In this document: positions 1 through 8,874 of the stretch, in pieces
How positions within the stretch are numbered: the first letter of the stretch is position 1
How the letters are laid out: each line of letters starts with the position of its first letter
Source: Spirochaetota bacterium
GTDB lineage: Bacteria > Spirochaetota > Spirochaetia > Treponematales > UBA12059
Assembly (NCBI GenBank): GCA_026398615.1
Contig: JAPLSN010000016.1
Coordinates: forward strand, 1 to 64,000
DNA length: 64,000 nucleotides
Reading direction: 5' to 3'
Program-made: the position numbers and the translations under genes
The notes under the pieces: generated by a model
The model's input: only the letters and a program-made list of their open reading frames with translations
The model's database searches: none
Told to the model about the DNA's origin: nothing

Positions 1-295
1 TACCTGACACCGGACGAAGTCTACGCGAGTAAGTTTCAGAGAAAAGAGAATCAACTATGCTCTGCCGCATAGAAACAAGAGAAAGGAGAATCCACCTTAT
101 TTTCTTTACGAATTTGTCTTGACAGATGGGCTCACTATAAAATGGGTCGACTGGTTTAATAACCGAAGACTCCTCGAACCGATAGGTAACATTCCCCCTG
201 TAGAGTTTGAGAAGGCATATTATGCTGAGCAAGAAGTCCTGGCCGTAGGAGCTGGACTCAAATAACAAGTACTCCGGAGAACCCGGGGCGGTTCA
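1..295 (+). mobile_element. IS3-family insertion sequence remnant (right end)
   Basis: Only the 3' end of an IS3-family element is present, cut by the window edge and degraded. One frame (1-72) reads YLTPDEVY near its start and then stops. Another frame ending at the TAA at 263-265 reads WVDWFNNRRLLEPIGNIPP and ends in VGAGLK, the classic C-terminus of an IS3 OrfB integrase-type transposase. The two pieces are in different frames, so no intact transposase can be made. They may come from one frameshifted element or from two nested ones. The element ends at about 295 with a typical IS3-type terminal repeat. G+C and codon use are clearly lower than in the following gene. Confidence 0.8.
267..295. 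repeat. Right terminal inverted repeat of the IS3-family remnant
   Basis: The segment contains CTCCGGAGAACCCGGGGCGG and ends in GGTTCA. It lies directly after the transposase stop codon and resembles IS3-family inverted repeats, which often begin TGAACCGC on the opposite strand. The left copy lies outside the window. Confidence 0.6.
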
Positions 296-450
296 ATCTA
301 CGCACACGGCTTCAGTCGATGACGGATGTGCCCTTTCCCTTGATCAAGGAGATCCCGATCCGGAGCTGCCGTCGTGCCTCTCCTTCGTTGCCCAAGCCAC
401 GGTTTCCGCGCTATCATGACCACATTCCCTAACCAGCGAGGTGGACAACC
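296..450. promoter_or_regulatory. glmS upstream region with a candidate promoter
   Basis: This gap separates the IS end from the glmS start. A candidate sigma-70 promoter has TTGCCC at 388-393 and TATCAT at 412-417 with an 18-bp spacer. A GAGGTGG ribosome site lies just before the ATG at 451. I see no glmS-ribozyme-like signature. Nothing else is recognisable between 296 and 387. Confidence 0.4.
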
Positions 451-2907
451 ATGTGCGGCGTCGTATCCATAGTCTACAGGGACGAGAACAGCAATATCGG
501 ACGGGAGGCCGCTGCCCTCCTCAAGCGGCTCGAGTACCGTGGCTACGATTCCACGGGCGCGTCCTTCATCGACCGCGACCGCAACATCGCGCTGGTCAAG
601 AAGGTCGGGTCCCCGACGAAGGTCGTGAAGGAGCTCGGCATCGAGGGCTTTTCCGGCGTCCGCTTCATCGGGCAGGTGCGATGGGCCACCTACGGCGCGG
701 TGACCGACGCCAACAGCCAGCCGCACCACGTGAAATGCGCCATCGAGATGGTGGGCGCCCACAACGGCAACATCTCGAATACGGACACCCTCAGGAAGGA
801 ACTGGCGGCTGCGGGCCACCGCGTGGTCTCCGACAACGACGGCGAGATCGTCGTGCACCTCGTGGAAGACCAGTACGCCGCGGACAGGCGCGCCCCGCTC
901 GCCGCTATCACGGAGATGAACAGGGCGTGGGCGGCGAGCGGCCTGTCAGGGCGGCCCGCCGACGATACACTGCTCCTCGTGCACGCCGTCCGCAGGGCCG
1001 ATTCCCGCGCGGAAGGGTCCTACGCGGCATGCGTGGCCGACCCGGCGGGGTCGGGCGTCGTGGCCGTGAAGTCCGGCTCCAGCCTCTACGCCGGCGTGGG
1101 GAGCGACGGCGCCGGATCCTTCGTCGTGGTGTCGAGCGACCTTACCTCCGTGCTGTCGAAGACGCGTTATCTGATCCCCCTCGCGGAAGGCGAGGGGCTG
1201 TGGTTCGGCCACGAGAACTGGCTCGTCTTCACGCTTTCCGGCGAGACGGTTTTCTCGAAGCCCCGCCTGAAGCGTTCGCGGCTCAACGTGCTCGACACGG
1301 CGCTCGACCCGCGCTGGGCGTACTACATGGAGCAGGAGATCCGCTCCAGTCCCGCCAACATCGACGAGATCATCCGCTACTATTTCCGCGACCCCGCCGC
1401 CGCGGACATCGAAACGGCGTTCGAGGAGCGCAAGGACATCGCGTCCGAAACCGCCGACCGCGTCAGCGCGCTCTCCGGGACGGCTGACCCCGCTGCGCTC
1501 GCTTCCGGCTTCCGGGAGCTGCTTGCCGATCCCGCCTACCGGGAGCTCGCATCCCGCCTGCCGCGGCCGAAGCCCGGCGCCGCGCCCTTCGTTTCCGACG
1601 AACGCCGCCTTCTCGACGAGCTGGCGGCAGCCATGCCCGAGAGGGCGGCGGACCTCGCGATGGCTGATTCGCTCTTCGTCTGGAAGAAGCGCAGGTCGAT
1701 CCTGCGCTACCTCGTCCGCCTCGTCGACGCCATCCGCGAGGCGGGCAAGGCCGGAGGGCGCGTCTACCTGCTCGCTTCGGGCACTTCGTACCACGCGGCC
1801 CTCGCGGGGGCATGCTTCTTCGACCACCTGGCTGGCGTGCCGGTCTATCCCTGCAACCCGGGCGCGTTCAGGAGCATGTACCTGGATTGCCTCGGGTCCG
1901 GGGACCTCATCGTCGGCATCACGCAGTCGGGCGAAACCAAGGACCTCGTGGACGTGTTCCTCGAGGCGCGGGAGCGGAGGAAGGACGTCGGGCGGATCGC
2001 CCTCGTGAACAACGAGAACAGCCGCATCCCCCAGGAGCTCTGCGATTTCTACCTTCCGATCCTCTGCGGCCCGGAGATCGCGGTGGCGGCGACGAAGAGC
2101 TTCATGAACCAGCTCGTGATCCTGTACATCCTCGCCGCGAGCTTCAGCCTGCCGGAGCGGGCCATCGTCGCGAAGCTCGAGAAGGCCAGGAGCCTGATCT
2201 CCGAGGCGCTGAAGACTTCGGCGCCGGCCATCGACGAAGCCGCCGCGAGGCTCTGCATGAAACCGAGCATGCACATCCTCGGCACGGGTCTCATCGGGCT
2301 CGCGCGCGAAGGCGCCCTGAAGGTGCGCGAAGTCGTCCTAAACCACACCGAGGGCTACGACGCCGCGGAGTTCAAGCACGGACCCAATACAATCCTGGGG
2401 AAGAACACCGTGTTCGGCGCCGATGACCTTGGCAGGCTGCTCGATTCCTACAACGCCCTCCTGGCCACGGACCCGGGGGCCGCGGGCGGGAAGGGACGCG
2501 ACATCCTGGCGCGGCGGCCGGAACTCCTCGAATCCGTGTTCGGCGACTACCCGCTCGTTTTCGTCTGCCCACCGGACGAACGGGACGTGCGCATCACGAT
2601 CAGCCAGATCCACACGCACAAGATCCGCGGCGCCGACGTGATCCTCTTCGCGGAGCGCAACCCCGAGCTCGCCCTGGCGGTCGAGGGCAAGCCGGAGGGC
2701 GTCGCGCGGTACTGGTCGAAGTACGTGGAGCTGCCCGCGTCCGGGGACCGGGACCTCTTCGTGTTCCCCGCGGCGGCGGCGCTCCAGTATTTCGCCTTCC
2801 GCATGTCCGTCCTGAAGAAGGCCGAACTGGACTCGCTCGGCGTGGCCGACCACGGCGTGCATCCCGACGCGCCGAAGAACGTCTCCAAGTCCATCACGGT
2901 GGACTGA
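451..2907 (+). CDS. glmS: Glutamine--fructose-6-phosphate aminotransferase, extended form
   Basis: Makes glucosamine-6-phosphate from fructose-6-phosphate and glutamine, the entry step to UDP-GlcNAc and peptidoglycan. The N-terminal Ntn glutaminase has its nucleophile as Cys2 (MCG), RWATYG at 77-82 and HNG at 104-106. Two SIS sugar-isomerase domains follow: the first has SGTSYHA near 443 and the TQSGETKD loop, the second has LGTGLIGLAREGALK. The C-terminus, NVSKSITVD, matches the family ending. At 818 residues it is about 200 longer than the usual 600-odd. The extra length lies between the YMEQEI linker (292-297) and the first SIS domain, and inside the C-terminal region. The usual RWATHG is RWATYG. 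A GAGGTGG ribosome site supports the start. Family assignment is secure; the role of the insertions is unknown. Confidence 0.93.
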   Translation: MCGVVSIVYRDENSNIGREAAALLKRLEYRGYDSTGASFIDRDRNIALVKKVGSPTKVVKELGIEGFSGVRFIGQVRWATYGAVTDANSQPHHVKCAIEMVGAHNGNISNTDTLRKELAAAGHRVVSDNDGEIVVHLVEDQYAADRRAPLAAITEMNRAWAASGLSGRPADDTLLLVHAVRRADSRAEGSYAACVADPAGSGVVAVKSGSSLYAGVGSDGAGSFVVVSSDLTSVLSKTRYLIPLAEGEGLWFGHENWLVFTLSGETVFSKPRLKRSRLNVLDTALDPRWAYYMEQEIRSSPANIDEIIRYYFRDPAAADIETAFEERKDIASETADRVSALSGTADPAALASGFRELLADPAYRELASRLPRPKPGAAPFVSDERRLLDELAAAMPERAADLAMADSLFVWKKRRSILRYLVRLVDAIREAGKAGGRVYLLASGTSYHAALAGACFFDHLAGVPVYPCNPGAFRSMYLDCLGSGDLIVGITQSGETKDLVDVFLEARERRKDVGRIALVNNENSRIPQELCDFYLPILCGPEIAVAATKSFMNQLVILYILAASFSLPERAIVAKLEKARSLISEALKTSAPAIDEAAARLCMKPSMHILGTGLIGLAREGALKVREVVLNHTEGYDAAEFKHGPNTILGKNTVFGADDLGRLLDSYNALLATDPGAAGGKGRDILARRPELLESVFGDYPLVFVCPPDERDVRITISQIHTHKIRGADVILFAERNPELALAVEGKPEGVARYWSKYVELPASGDRDLFVFPAAAALQYFAFRMSVLKKAELDSLGVADHGVHPDAPKNVSKSITVD

Positions 2908-2927
2908 CGAACCGTCGGCGTTTTCCG

Positions 2928-2955
2928 TTGACCACCGGGCGGCCGGGGATATAAT
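2928..2955 (+). promoter_or_regulatory. Candidate sigma-70 promoter of the cNMP/GGDEF pair
   Basis: TTGACC (2928-2933), a 16-bp spacer and a perfect TATAAT (2950-2955) lie 18 bp before the ATG at 2974, giving a leader of about a dozen bases. Confidence 0.6.
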
Positions 2956-2973
2956 GGACCTACGGAAACGACG

Positions 2974-4008
2974 ATGCCGCGATCGAACCAGACGGAAGAA
3001 CCGCCCGTGGACCCCGGGCTGGTCGCCCTGCTCAGGGGCGCAGAGCTACTCTCGGGCCTGCTCGACGACGACCTGTCCTATGTCGCGAGCCGGGCGGAAT
3101 CGCTGTCGTTCGCGCGCGGCGAGGCCGTCTTTTCGCCCGGGGAACGCGCCCGGCGCTTTTTCATCGTGAAGTCGGGGGAAGTCCTCGTCTACCGCGCCGG
3201 GGAGGGCGGGCGCGTGGACGAGATGGCCCGCTACCTGTCGGGCGACGTGATCGGCGACTTCGACTTCGCCCGCGGGGCCGTCCTGGACGCGTCCGCCACG
3301 GCCGTCGAGGACTCCGAGCTCGTCGTCTTCCCCGGAAGCGGATACAGCCTCGACGCGCTCGCCCTCGAGCGCCCCGACGCCACCGCCCGCCTCCTTCTGC
3401 GCTCGCTGGCCATGATCGCCTCCAGGACCAGGTCCACCGAACGGCTCATCTCGGAGAACGCGCCCTGGGTGCGGGAGCTCCGGAGGCGCGTGTACACCGA
3501 TCCCGGCACCGGGCTCTGGTCGGCGGCGTTTCTCGACGAGGCAATTCCCGCCTCGCTCGCGGAGCCGTCCGCCATCGTCATGATGAAACCGGATCGGTTC
3601 AAGGAGCTCGTCGACGCCCACGGGCACGCGGCCGGCGACGCGGCGATGTCGCGCATCGCGGCCATGCTCGAGCGGGAGGCGCGGACCCTGCGGCGGGGTT
3701 GGGCCCTGCGGCTGCGGAGCAACGAGACCGCGATCGTCGTCCCGGCCTGCGCGGAAACCGAGGCCGTGGAGATAGCGCGCCGTGTCGCCAGGGCAATCCA
3801 GGCGCTGGACATATCGGACGCCATCGGGGGCGAGACCTTCCGTTTCACGTCGAGCGTCTCCGTGGGCGTCTGGCCGGACGACTGTCCCGACTGGCGCAGG
3901 CTCGTCGAGCATGCATACGGCGTCCTCATGCGGGCGTGGCGGGACGGCGGTTCCCGCATCTACCGGGCGCGTTCCGCGGACCGCGAGTCCCGGGGAGCCG
4001 TGCCATGA
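2974..4008 (+). CDS. cNMP-binding protein with degenerate GGDEF domain (first of pair)
   Basis: 344 residues. The N-terminal 25-140 is a cyclic-nucleotide-binding-type beta-roll (GEAVFSPGERARRFFIVKSG, then GDVIGDF). A GGDEF-fold domain follows from about 165: TDPGTGLW, a DRFKELVDAHGHAAGD segment and FRFTSSVSVGVW. The signature loop reads RSNET where GGDEF is expected, so diguanylate cyclase activity is very unlikely. No inhibitory RxxD can be assigned. It may act as a ligand sensor or partner for the next gene, which has the same domain order. The two are coupled by an ATGA overlap. No transmembrane segment is seen, so a cytoplasmic location is inferred. Confidence 0.8.
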   Translation: MPRSNQTEEPPVDPGLVALLRGAELLSGLLDDDLSYVASRAESLSFARGEAVFSPGERARRFFIVKSGEVLVYRAGEGGRVDEMARYLSGDVIGDFDFARGAVLDASATAVEDSELVVFPGSGYSLDALALERPDATARLLLRSLAMIASRTRSTERLISENAPWVRELRRRVYTDPGTGLWSAAFLDEAIPASLAEPSAIVMMKPDRFKELVDAHGHAAGDAAMSRIAAMLEREARTLRRGWALRLRSNETAIVVPACAETEAVEIARRVARAIQALDISDAIGGETFRFTSSVSVGVWPDDCPDWRRLVEHAYGVLMRAWRDGGSRIYRARSADRESRGAVP

Positions 4009-4988
4009 ACCCCGTCGTCGATTTCATCTCAGGAATACCGCTGTTCGGGGGGATGAGCGGGCTCGAGCTCAACGCGGTCTCCGCCTTCCTGGAACCCCGC
4101 CGCTGCAAGGCGGGCGAGACGATATTCCGCGAGGGCGATCCCGGCGGCGAGCTCCTCGTCGTGAAGACCGGCCGCGTCGCGTCCAGCGCGGCCGGCTCCG
4201 ACGGATCGGTCCGGGATCTCGGAGGCTACGGGCCGGGTCAGTTCTTCGGCGAGATCGCCATGGTCGAAGGAGTCCCGCATCCCGCGACCTGCCGGGCTGA
4301 CGGGGACTGCGAACTCTACGTGCTGGAGGGAATCGACTTTTTCCGCCTGGTATGGGAGCACCCGATGATCGGCGTGAAGCTCCTCTCCAACATGGCGCGG
4401 GCCATGGTCGCCGCCCTGGACCGCAGCTCGGTATTCCTCGACGACCTCGTGCGCTGGGGCGAAACGGCGCGCCGGCGCGCGATCACCGACGGACTGTCGG
4501 GGCTCTTCAACCGCCGCTTCCTCGATGAGGCCGTCGCGATCCGCCTCGCGCGCGGGGACTCCGCCTCGAGGCCCTGCTCGGTGTTCATGCTCGACATCGA
4601 CCGCTTCCGCGAGGTGAACACGGCGTTCGGCGAATCGGCCGGCGACGCCGTCATCTCCACGGTCGGCGCGTCCATCGTGGCGGCCCTTCGCGAAGGAGAC
4701 ATAGCCGCGAGGTTTTCGGGAGTCGAGTTCGGGTTCCTCCTGCCCATCGGCGGCATCTTCGAGGCTTCCGCCGTGGCCGAGCGTGTCCGGCAGGTCGTGG
4801 CCGAGCTGTTCCTGGAATTCCGCGCGGGCCGCGGATCGAAACCGTCGCGGGTGACGGTCACCGCCTCGATCGGGGTCGCCGCCTGGCCGGTACACGGCAC
4901 TACGGCAGCGGAACTCTTTGCGTCGGCGGACCGGGCGCTCTACCGGGCGAAAGCCGACGGGCGGAACCGGGTGAGCGCGGCTGAGTAG
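4005..4988 (+). CDS. cNMP-binding protein with degenerate GGDEF domain (second of pair)
   Basis: 327 residues, with its ATG overlapping the previous TGA. The N-terminus (10-125) is a cNMP-binding beta-roll (GETIFREGDPGGELLVVKTG, GPGQFFGEIAMVEG). The C-terminal GGDEF-type domain begins at TDGLSGLFNRRFLDE and has MLDIDRFREVNTAFGESAGD, which keeps the metal-site Asp. The signature is SGVEF in place of GGDEF, so the third-position acidic residue is Val and catalysis is doubtful. The closing SADRALYRAKADGRNRV is canonical. It is better preserved than its upstream partner, and the pair probably arose by duplication. Possible roles are a c-di-GMP or GTP-binding effector or a heterodimeric sensor. 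Substrate and ligand are not known. Confidence 0.82.
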   Translation: MNPVVDFISGIPLFGGMSGLELNAVSAFLEPRRCKAGETIFREGDPGGELLVVKTGRVASSAAGSDGSVRDLGGYGPGQFFGEIAMVEGVPHPATCRADGDCELYVLEGIDFFRLVWEHPMIGVKLLSNMARAMVAALDRSSVFLDDLVRWGETARRRAITDGLSGLFNRRFLDEAVAIRLARGDSASRPCSVFMLDIDRFREVNTAFGESAGDAVISTVGASIVAALREGDIAARFSGVEFGFLLPIGGIFEASAVAERVRQVVAELFLEFRAGRGSKPSRVTVTASIGVAAWPVHGTTAAELFASADRALYRAKADGRNRVSAAE

Positions 4989-4994
4989 GCGTGC

Positions 4995-5648
4995 ATGGCG
5001 ACAAGCTACGAGGAAATCACGTCGATCCTGGACCGGAACGGCATCAAGTGGGCGGACGACGCGAAGCTCGGCGTCGTGAGGACCGGCAGCTCCACGCAGA
5101 AATACGTGGACGGCGACGGTGACCTGAACGTCCAGATCGCCATCCAGGTCCTGGAGGACGGCGAGTACGTCAAGTTCTTCGTGTTCAACGGCTACAGGGT
5201 GCCGCCGGGGACGGCGGAGGCGGCCGCCTTCCGGGCTTTCCTCGAAGTGCAGTGGAAGACCAATCTTGTCCGCTTCGAGTACGACGCGACCGACGGGGAG
5301 GTCCGCCCGTCCGTCGAGCTGCCCCTGGAGGATTCACCCATCACGGAACGGCAGGTGCTCCGCTGCCTGGGCGGGCTCGTGCGGGTGATGGACGACTGGC
5401 ACGAGTTCGTCGCGGCGGCGCTGGGACCCGGCGGCGTGCCTGCGGCGAAGGCGCCCAGGCAGGCTGCCGCGGCCGGCGAGGAGACGCCGCAGGCCGTCGC
5501 GGAACCTGTCGCCCAGTGGACGGCGGGCCAGCCGGGCACCGCCGCCGAACGGGCCCGCGCCATGCTCGCCGCCATGACGGGCGAGCAGATCGACGAGCTC
5601 ATCATGATGCTCATGAGGCTGAAAGCGAAGGAGGAGGGGGAAGCCTGA
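4995..5648 (+). CDS. YbjN-like (chaperone-fold) protein
   Basis: 217 residues. The first 140 resemble the YbjN family, which shares the type III secretion chaperone fold: TSYEEITSILDRNGIKW, then a strand-rich segment and a final helix with RCLGGLVRVMDDWHEFV. A low-complexity Ala/Pro linker (about 145-185) joins a short C-terminal helix, EQIDELIMMLMRLKAKEEG, that could mediate protein contacts. It follows the GGDEF-type gene by 6 bp, so it is probably in the same operon and may be a small adaptor for it. The ribosome site is weak. Function is not known. Confidence 0.6.
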   Translation: MATSYEEITSILDRNGIKWADDAKLGVVRTGSSTQKYVDGDGDLNVQIAIQVLEDGEYVKFFVFNGYRVPPGTAEAAAFRAFLEVQWKTNLVRFEYDATDGEVRPSVELPLEDSPITERQVLRCLGGLVRVMDDWHEFVAAALGPGGVPAAKAPRQAAAAGEETPQAVAEPVAQWTAGQPGTAAERARAMLAAMTGEQIDELIMMLMRLKAKEEGEA

Positions 5649-5673
5649 GGGTCGATCGCCTCCGCTATGAATA

Positions 5674-5710
5674 AGGCCGCCCGCGCGAACGCGGGCGGCC
5701 TCAGTTTGCC
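5674..5710. terminator. Bidirectional hairpin terminator
   Basis: A 12-bp perfect GC stem (AGGCCGCCCGCG, 5674-5685, pairing with 5690-5701) closes a CGAA loop between converging genes. Only short, weak T runs follow on either side. The position suits both the gene ending at 5648 and the 5'-nucleotidase ending at 5723. Confidence 0.7.
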
Positions 5711-5722
5711 GGAAGCGGAGGA

Positions 5723-7324
5723 TCACTGCTTCGTGACGATGCCATCGACGGACGGCACCTTGATGGTTCCGGCCTTCTTGGCTTCCTCGATGAGCATCTC
5801 GCGGATGGGTTCGAAGGTCTCGACGACCTTCTTTGCGTTGGGCTTCACCATCGTGTACTTGTCGCCGCCGCCGAACTGGAAGTCGTTCATCGCGCAGCTG
5901 TACATCTTGGCGTCGTCGACCGGGGTTCCGTCGTCGAGGACGAGGGAGACGATCTTGGTGGCGTCGGCGATGGCCGGGTTGTAGACGACCTTCAGGCCGG
6001 AGAACTGGCCGTTGCCGAAGTCCTTGGAATCGAGGCCGTGGGCGACGATCTGCTTGAGGACGGCGCCGGAGACTTCGAAGGTGATGGTGTAGTTGTCGAA
6101 GGGCATGAGCTCCCAGAAATCTCCGACCGTGACCACGCCGGCCGGGAACCCCTTGCGAAGGCCGCCGCCGTTCTGGAAGGCGACCTGGACGTTGTAGCGG
6201 GAGCGCATGGCGTCGCAGGTCCACTTGCCCATCGGGGTGACGTTGGCGGTGTTGGAATGCGCGAGGTCGCCGCCCGAGATGTCCGCCACCTTGTTCTTGA
6301 GCTCGGTGCCGTACTTGGCGGTGTAGTCGTCGAGGATCTTCTTGGCGTCAGGGTTCTCGGCGATCTTGTCCTTTACCTTGAAGTACTCGTCGACGGAAGG
6401 GGTGATCTTGAAGCTGCCGTCGTCGGCGAAGGCGATGAAGAGCTTGCCGAAGGTGCGGCCGTTGTAGTACCCCTGCACGACGGGGACACCGTAGAGCATG
6501 CCCGCGACCGTGTTGTGGCTATGGCCGGTGACCACGGCGTCGATGCCGTCGACGCGGCAGAGCATCTCGAGCTCGTTGAGCTCGGCCATGCCGGTCGCGG
6601 TCCCGGCGTCCTTGCCGGCGGCGGAGGGGATGTGGGTCAGTGCGATGATGACCTCGGGCTTCACGGTCTTCTCGAGTTCGGCGACCCAGATGGTGGCGGC
6701 TTCGACCGGGCTCTTGAAGTCCAGCGCATCGATGTATTCCTGCTTGGTCTTGGTGAGGGTTTCCTGCGTGGCGAGGCCGATGAACGCGACCGTGTGGCCG
6801 CCGACCTTCACGACCTGGTAGGGCTTGGCCCAGAGGACGGGCTTGCCTGAGGCCTTGTCGTAGAGGTTCGCGGCCAGGAAAGGGAAGCCGCCGTCTGCGG
6901 TCCACTGGTCGAAGTATGTCGGACCCCAGTCGAACTCGTGGTTGCCCACGGCGCTGGCAGCCAGGCCGATCAGCTTGTAGAATTCGTTGACGACCTTGCC
7001 CTTGGTGATGGCGGGAAGCGCCGATCCCTGGTAATTGTCGCCCGCGGACACGACGATCGTGTTCGGGTCGGCCTTGCGGGCGTCGAGGATGTAGGTGGCC
7101 ATCTTGGCGATGCCGGGGCTCTTGCCCTTCGGTTCCTCGGCGAGCGTGCCATGGAAATCGTTGAAAGAGAGGATGGTGACGTTCTTGGCGTTGCCGTCCG
7201 CGAGAACTTCGACGACGGCCTGGTCGACCGAGCCGTATATCGGGTAGTCGACGGGTTTGGGAGCCGTGGCGCAGCCGAACAACAGCGACGACACGAGAAG
7301 CAACGCGATCACTATGCGTTTCAT
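5723..7324 (-). CDS. Lipoprotein 5'-nucleotidase / UshA-type phosphoesterase
   Basis: 533 residues. It hydrolyses nucleotides or similar phosphoesters outside the cytoplasm, probably for purine and phosphate scavenging. A lipoprotein signal ends in LLFGC near residue 17. The calcineurin-type metallophosphatase domain shows LSFNDFHG, SAGDNYQGS, GNHEFDWG, LTHIP and VTGHSHN. The C-terminal 5'-nucleotidase domain shows FQNGGGLRKG, GDFWELMPFDN and NDFQFGGGDKY. The start at 7324 has an AGGAGG site and follows a good promoter; an upstream in-frame ATG at 7381 would spoil the signal peptide. It is monocistronic between the terminator and divergent acetate kinase. Confidence 0.92.
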   Translation of the reverse strand: MKRIVIALLLVSSLLFGCATAPKPVDYPIYGSVDQAVVEVLADGNAKNVTILSFNDFHGTLAEEPKGKSPGIAKMATYILDARKADPNTIVVSAGDNYQGSALPAITKGKVVNEFYKLIGLAASAVGNHEFDWGPTYFDQWTADGGFPFLAANLYDKASGKPVLWAKPYQVVKVGGHTVAFIGLATQETLTKTKQEYIDALDFKSPVEAATIWVAELEKTVKPEVIIALTHIPSAAGKDAGTATGMAELNELEMLCRVDGIDAVVTGHSHNTVAGMLYGVPVVQGYYNGRTFGKLFIAFADDGSFKITPSVDEYFKVKDKIAENPDAKKILDDYTAKYGTELKNKVADISGGDLAHSNTANVTPMGKWTCDAMRSRYNVQVAFQNGGGLRKGFPAGVVTVGDFWELMPFDNYTITFEVSGAVLKQIVAHGLDSKDFGNGQFSGLKVVYNPAIADATKIVSLVLDDGTPVDDAKMYSCAMNDFQFGGGDKYTMVKPNAKKVVETFEPIREMLIEEAKKAGTIKVPSVDGIVTKQ

Positions 7325-7352
7325 GGATGCCTCCTGATCTGGTGTGACGGTC

Positions 7353-7381
7353 AGTATAGACCCATCGTCCCGGGTGGGCAA
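7353..7381 (-). promoter_or_regulatory. Candidate promoter of the 5'-nucleotidase gene
   Basis: On the minus strand, TTGCCC (7376-7381) and TATACT (7353-7358) are separated by 17 bp, about 28 bp before the start codon. Confidence 0.55.
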
Positions 7382-7472
7382 GGTTTTTTGGGGTGATTAA
7401 CCGAGGGGACCGGCCGGACCCGTTCGGGCGATCCGGGAACGCGGCTTCGGGAGGGCCCGTGAGCTCTTTTTG

Positions 7473-7501
7473 TTGTGAATTCCCCGATTCGGTGGTAATA
7501 T
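7473..7501 (+). promoter_or_regulatory. Candidate promoter of ackA
   Basis: TTGTGA (7473-7478), a 17-bp spacer and TATAAT-like TAATAT (7496-7501) precede the ackA start at 7530. An AAAGGAG ribosome site lies in between. Confidence 0.5.
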
Positions 7502-7529
7502 GGATAAAACTTGGACGAAAGGAGACCTC

Positions 7530-8867
7530 ATGGTCATTCTCACCCTCAATTGCGGAAGCTCTTCCGTCAAATATCAGGTTTACGACTGGGCCGCCAAGAA
7601 TGTCATGGCTACGGGCATCGTCGAACGCGTCACGCTCGGAGGCTCGGTCATCACCCACAAGCCCACCGGCAAGGCCGAGTACGTCGAGGACCACGAATGT
7701 CCCACGCATACCGTGGCCATCGATCTTATCCTGCGGACGCTGACCAATCCCGAGTACGGCGTCATCGAGGACATGGGCATGATCAAGGTCGTCGGGCACC
7801 GGATGGTCCACGGCGGCATGAAGTTCGCCCGCTCGTCCCTCATCGACAAGGAATTCCTCGACACCTTCCGCTCGCTCATCGACCTGGCCCCGCTCCACAA
7901 CCCCCCCAATCTCATGGGCGTCGAGGCCGCGCAAGCGGTGCTCCCGAACGTGCCCCAGTGCGCGATCATGGACACGGCCTGGCACCAGACCATGCCCGAG
8001 GCCAGTTTCCTCTATGCCATCCCCTACGATTGGTACCGGACCCACAACGTCCGCCGCTACGGCTTCCACGGCACGAGCTTCCTCTACAACGCCAAGCGCG
8101 CCTCCGTCCTCCTGGGGAAGGATCCTTTCGAGACGAACCTCATCATCGCCCACGTCGGCAACGGCTCGTCCATCAACGCAGTCAAGAACGGCCGCTCCTT
8201 CGACACCTCCATGGGCATGACCCCTCTCGAGGGGCTCGTGATGGGAACCCGCTCCGGCGACATCGACCCCGGCATCATCTTCCACATGATGCGCTCCGCC
8301 GGGTTCTCGGCGGCGGACGTCGAAAAGAAGCTCAACAAGGAATCGGGCGTGCTCGGCATCACCGAGAAGTGGGCCGACCGGCGCGACATCGCGAACGCGG
8401 TGAATCAGGGGAGCCATATCGCCCAGGTGGCCCAGGAGATCGAAGGATACCGGATAAAGAAATACATCGGCGCCTACTGTGCCGCCCTCGGACGGGTCGA
8501 CGCGATCGTCTTCACCGCCGGCGTCGGCGAGATGGATCCCGACATCCGCAGGCTCGCCTGCTCCGGGCTCGAGGGACTCGGCATCGTCATCGACCCGGAG
8601 AAGAACAAGCTGGCCAAGTGCCGCAACGCCGAGCTCGAGATCACGGGCAAGGGATCCAGGATCAGGATCCTCGTGATCCCGACGGACGAGGAACTCGTCA
8701 TGACCGAGGATTCCTACGCGCTCATGACCGGCAGCTACGACGTGCACACGAATTACCGCTACTACTTCCAGGATCCCTCGTACGTCAACAAGGTCCGCGA
8801 AACCGGGCTCGCGCTCGACCTGGCCAAGAAGCCCTGGCTCAAGGATCTCATCGTAAAAGCACCGTGA
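7530..8867 (+). CDS. ackA: Acetate kinase
   Basis: 445 residues. It converts acetyl phosphate and ADP to acetate and ATP, the energy-yielding end of acetate fermentation. Signature blocks are [10 protein letters not shown] at the N-terminus, [46 protein letters not shown] and [16 protein letters not shown]-terminal tail of about 45 residues ([19 protein letters not shown] onward) makes it longer than the usual 400. The start at 7530 is preferred over an upstream ATG at 7500 because of the AAAGGAG site. No phosphate acetyltransferase gene is seen nearby. It converges on the immunophilin genes with only 7 bp between them. Confidence 0.95.
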   Translation: MVILTLNCGSSSVKYQVYDWAAKNVMATGIVERVTLGGSVITHKPTGKAEYVEDHECPTHTVAIDLILRTLTNPEYGVIEDMGMIKVVGHRMVHGGMKFARSSLIDKEFLDTFRSLIDLAPLHNPPNLMGVEAAQAVLPNVPQCAIMDTAWHQTMPEASFLYAIPYDWYRTHNVRRYGFHGTSFLYNAKRASVLLGKDPFETNLIIAHVGNGSSINAVKNGRSFDTSMGMTPLEGLVMGTRSGDIDPGIIFHMMRSAGFSAADVEKKLNKESGVLGITEKWADRRDIANAVNQGSHIAQVAQEIEGYRIKKYIGAYCAALGRVDAIVFTAGVGEMDPDIRRLACSGLEGLGIVIDPEKNKLAKCRNAELEITGKGSRIRILVIPTDEELVMTEDSYALMTGSYDVHTNYRYYFQDPSYVNKVRETGLALDLAKKPWLKDLIVKAP

Positions 8868-8874
8868 CCCGGAT

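Noticed and set aside
296-450. glmS ribozyme or riboswitch before glmS
   Set aside because: The leader is short and shows no recognisable glmS-ribozyme core; a promoter sits close to the gene.
6519-8747. Very long minus-strand reading frame across ackA and the 5'-nucleotidase
   Set aside because: It is antisense to ackA and only borrows the nucleotidase in a wrong frame; low-complexity Arg/Gly/Asp-rich translation is typical of high-G+C shadows.
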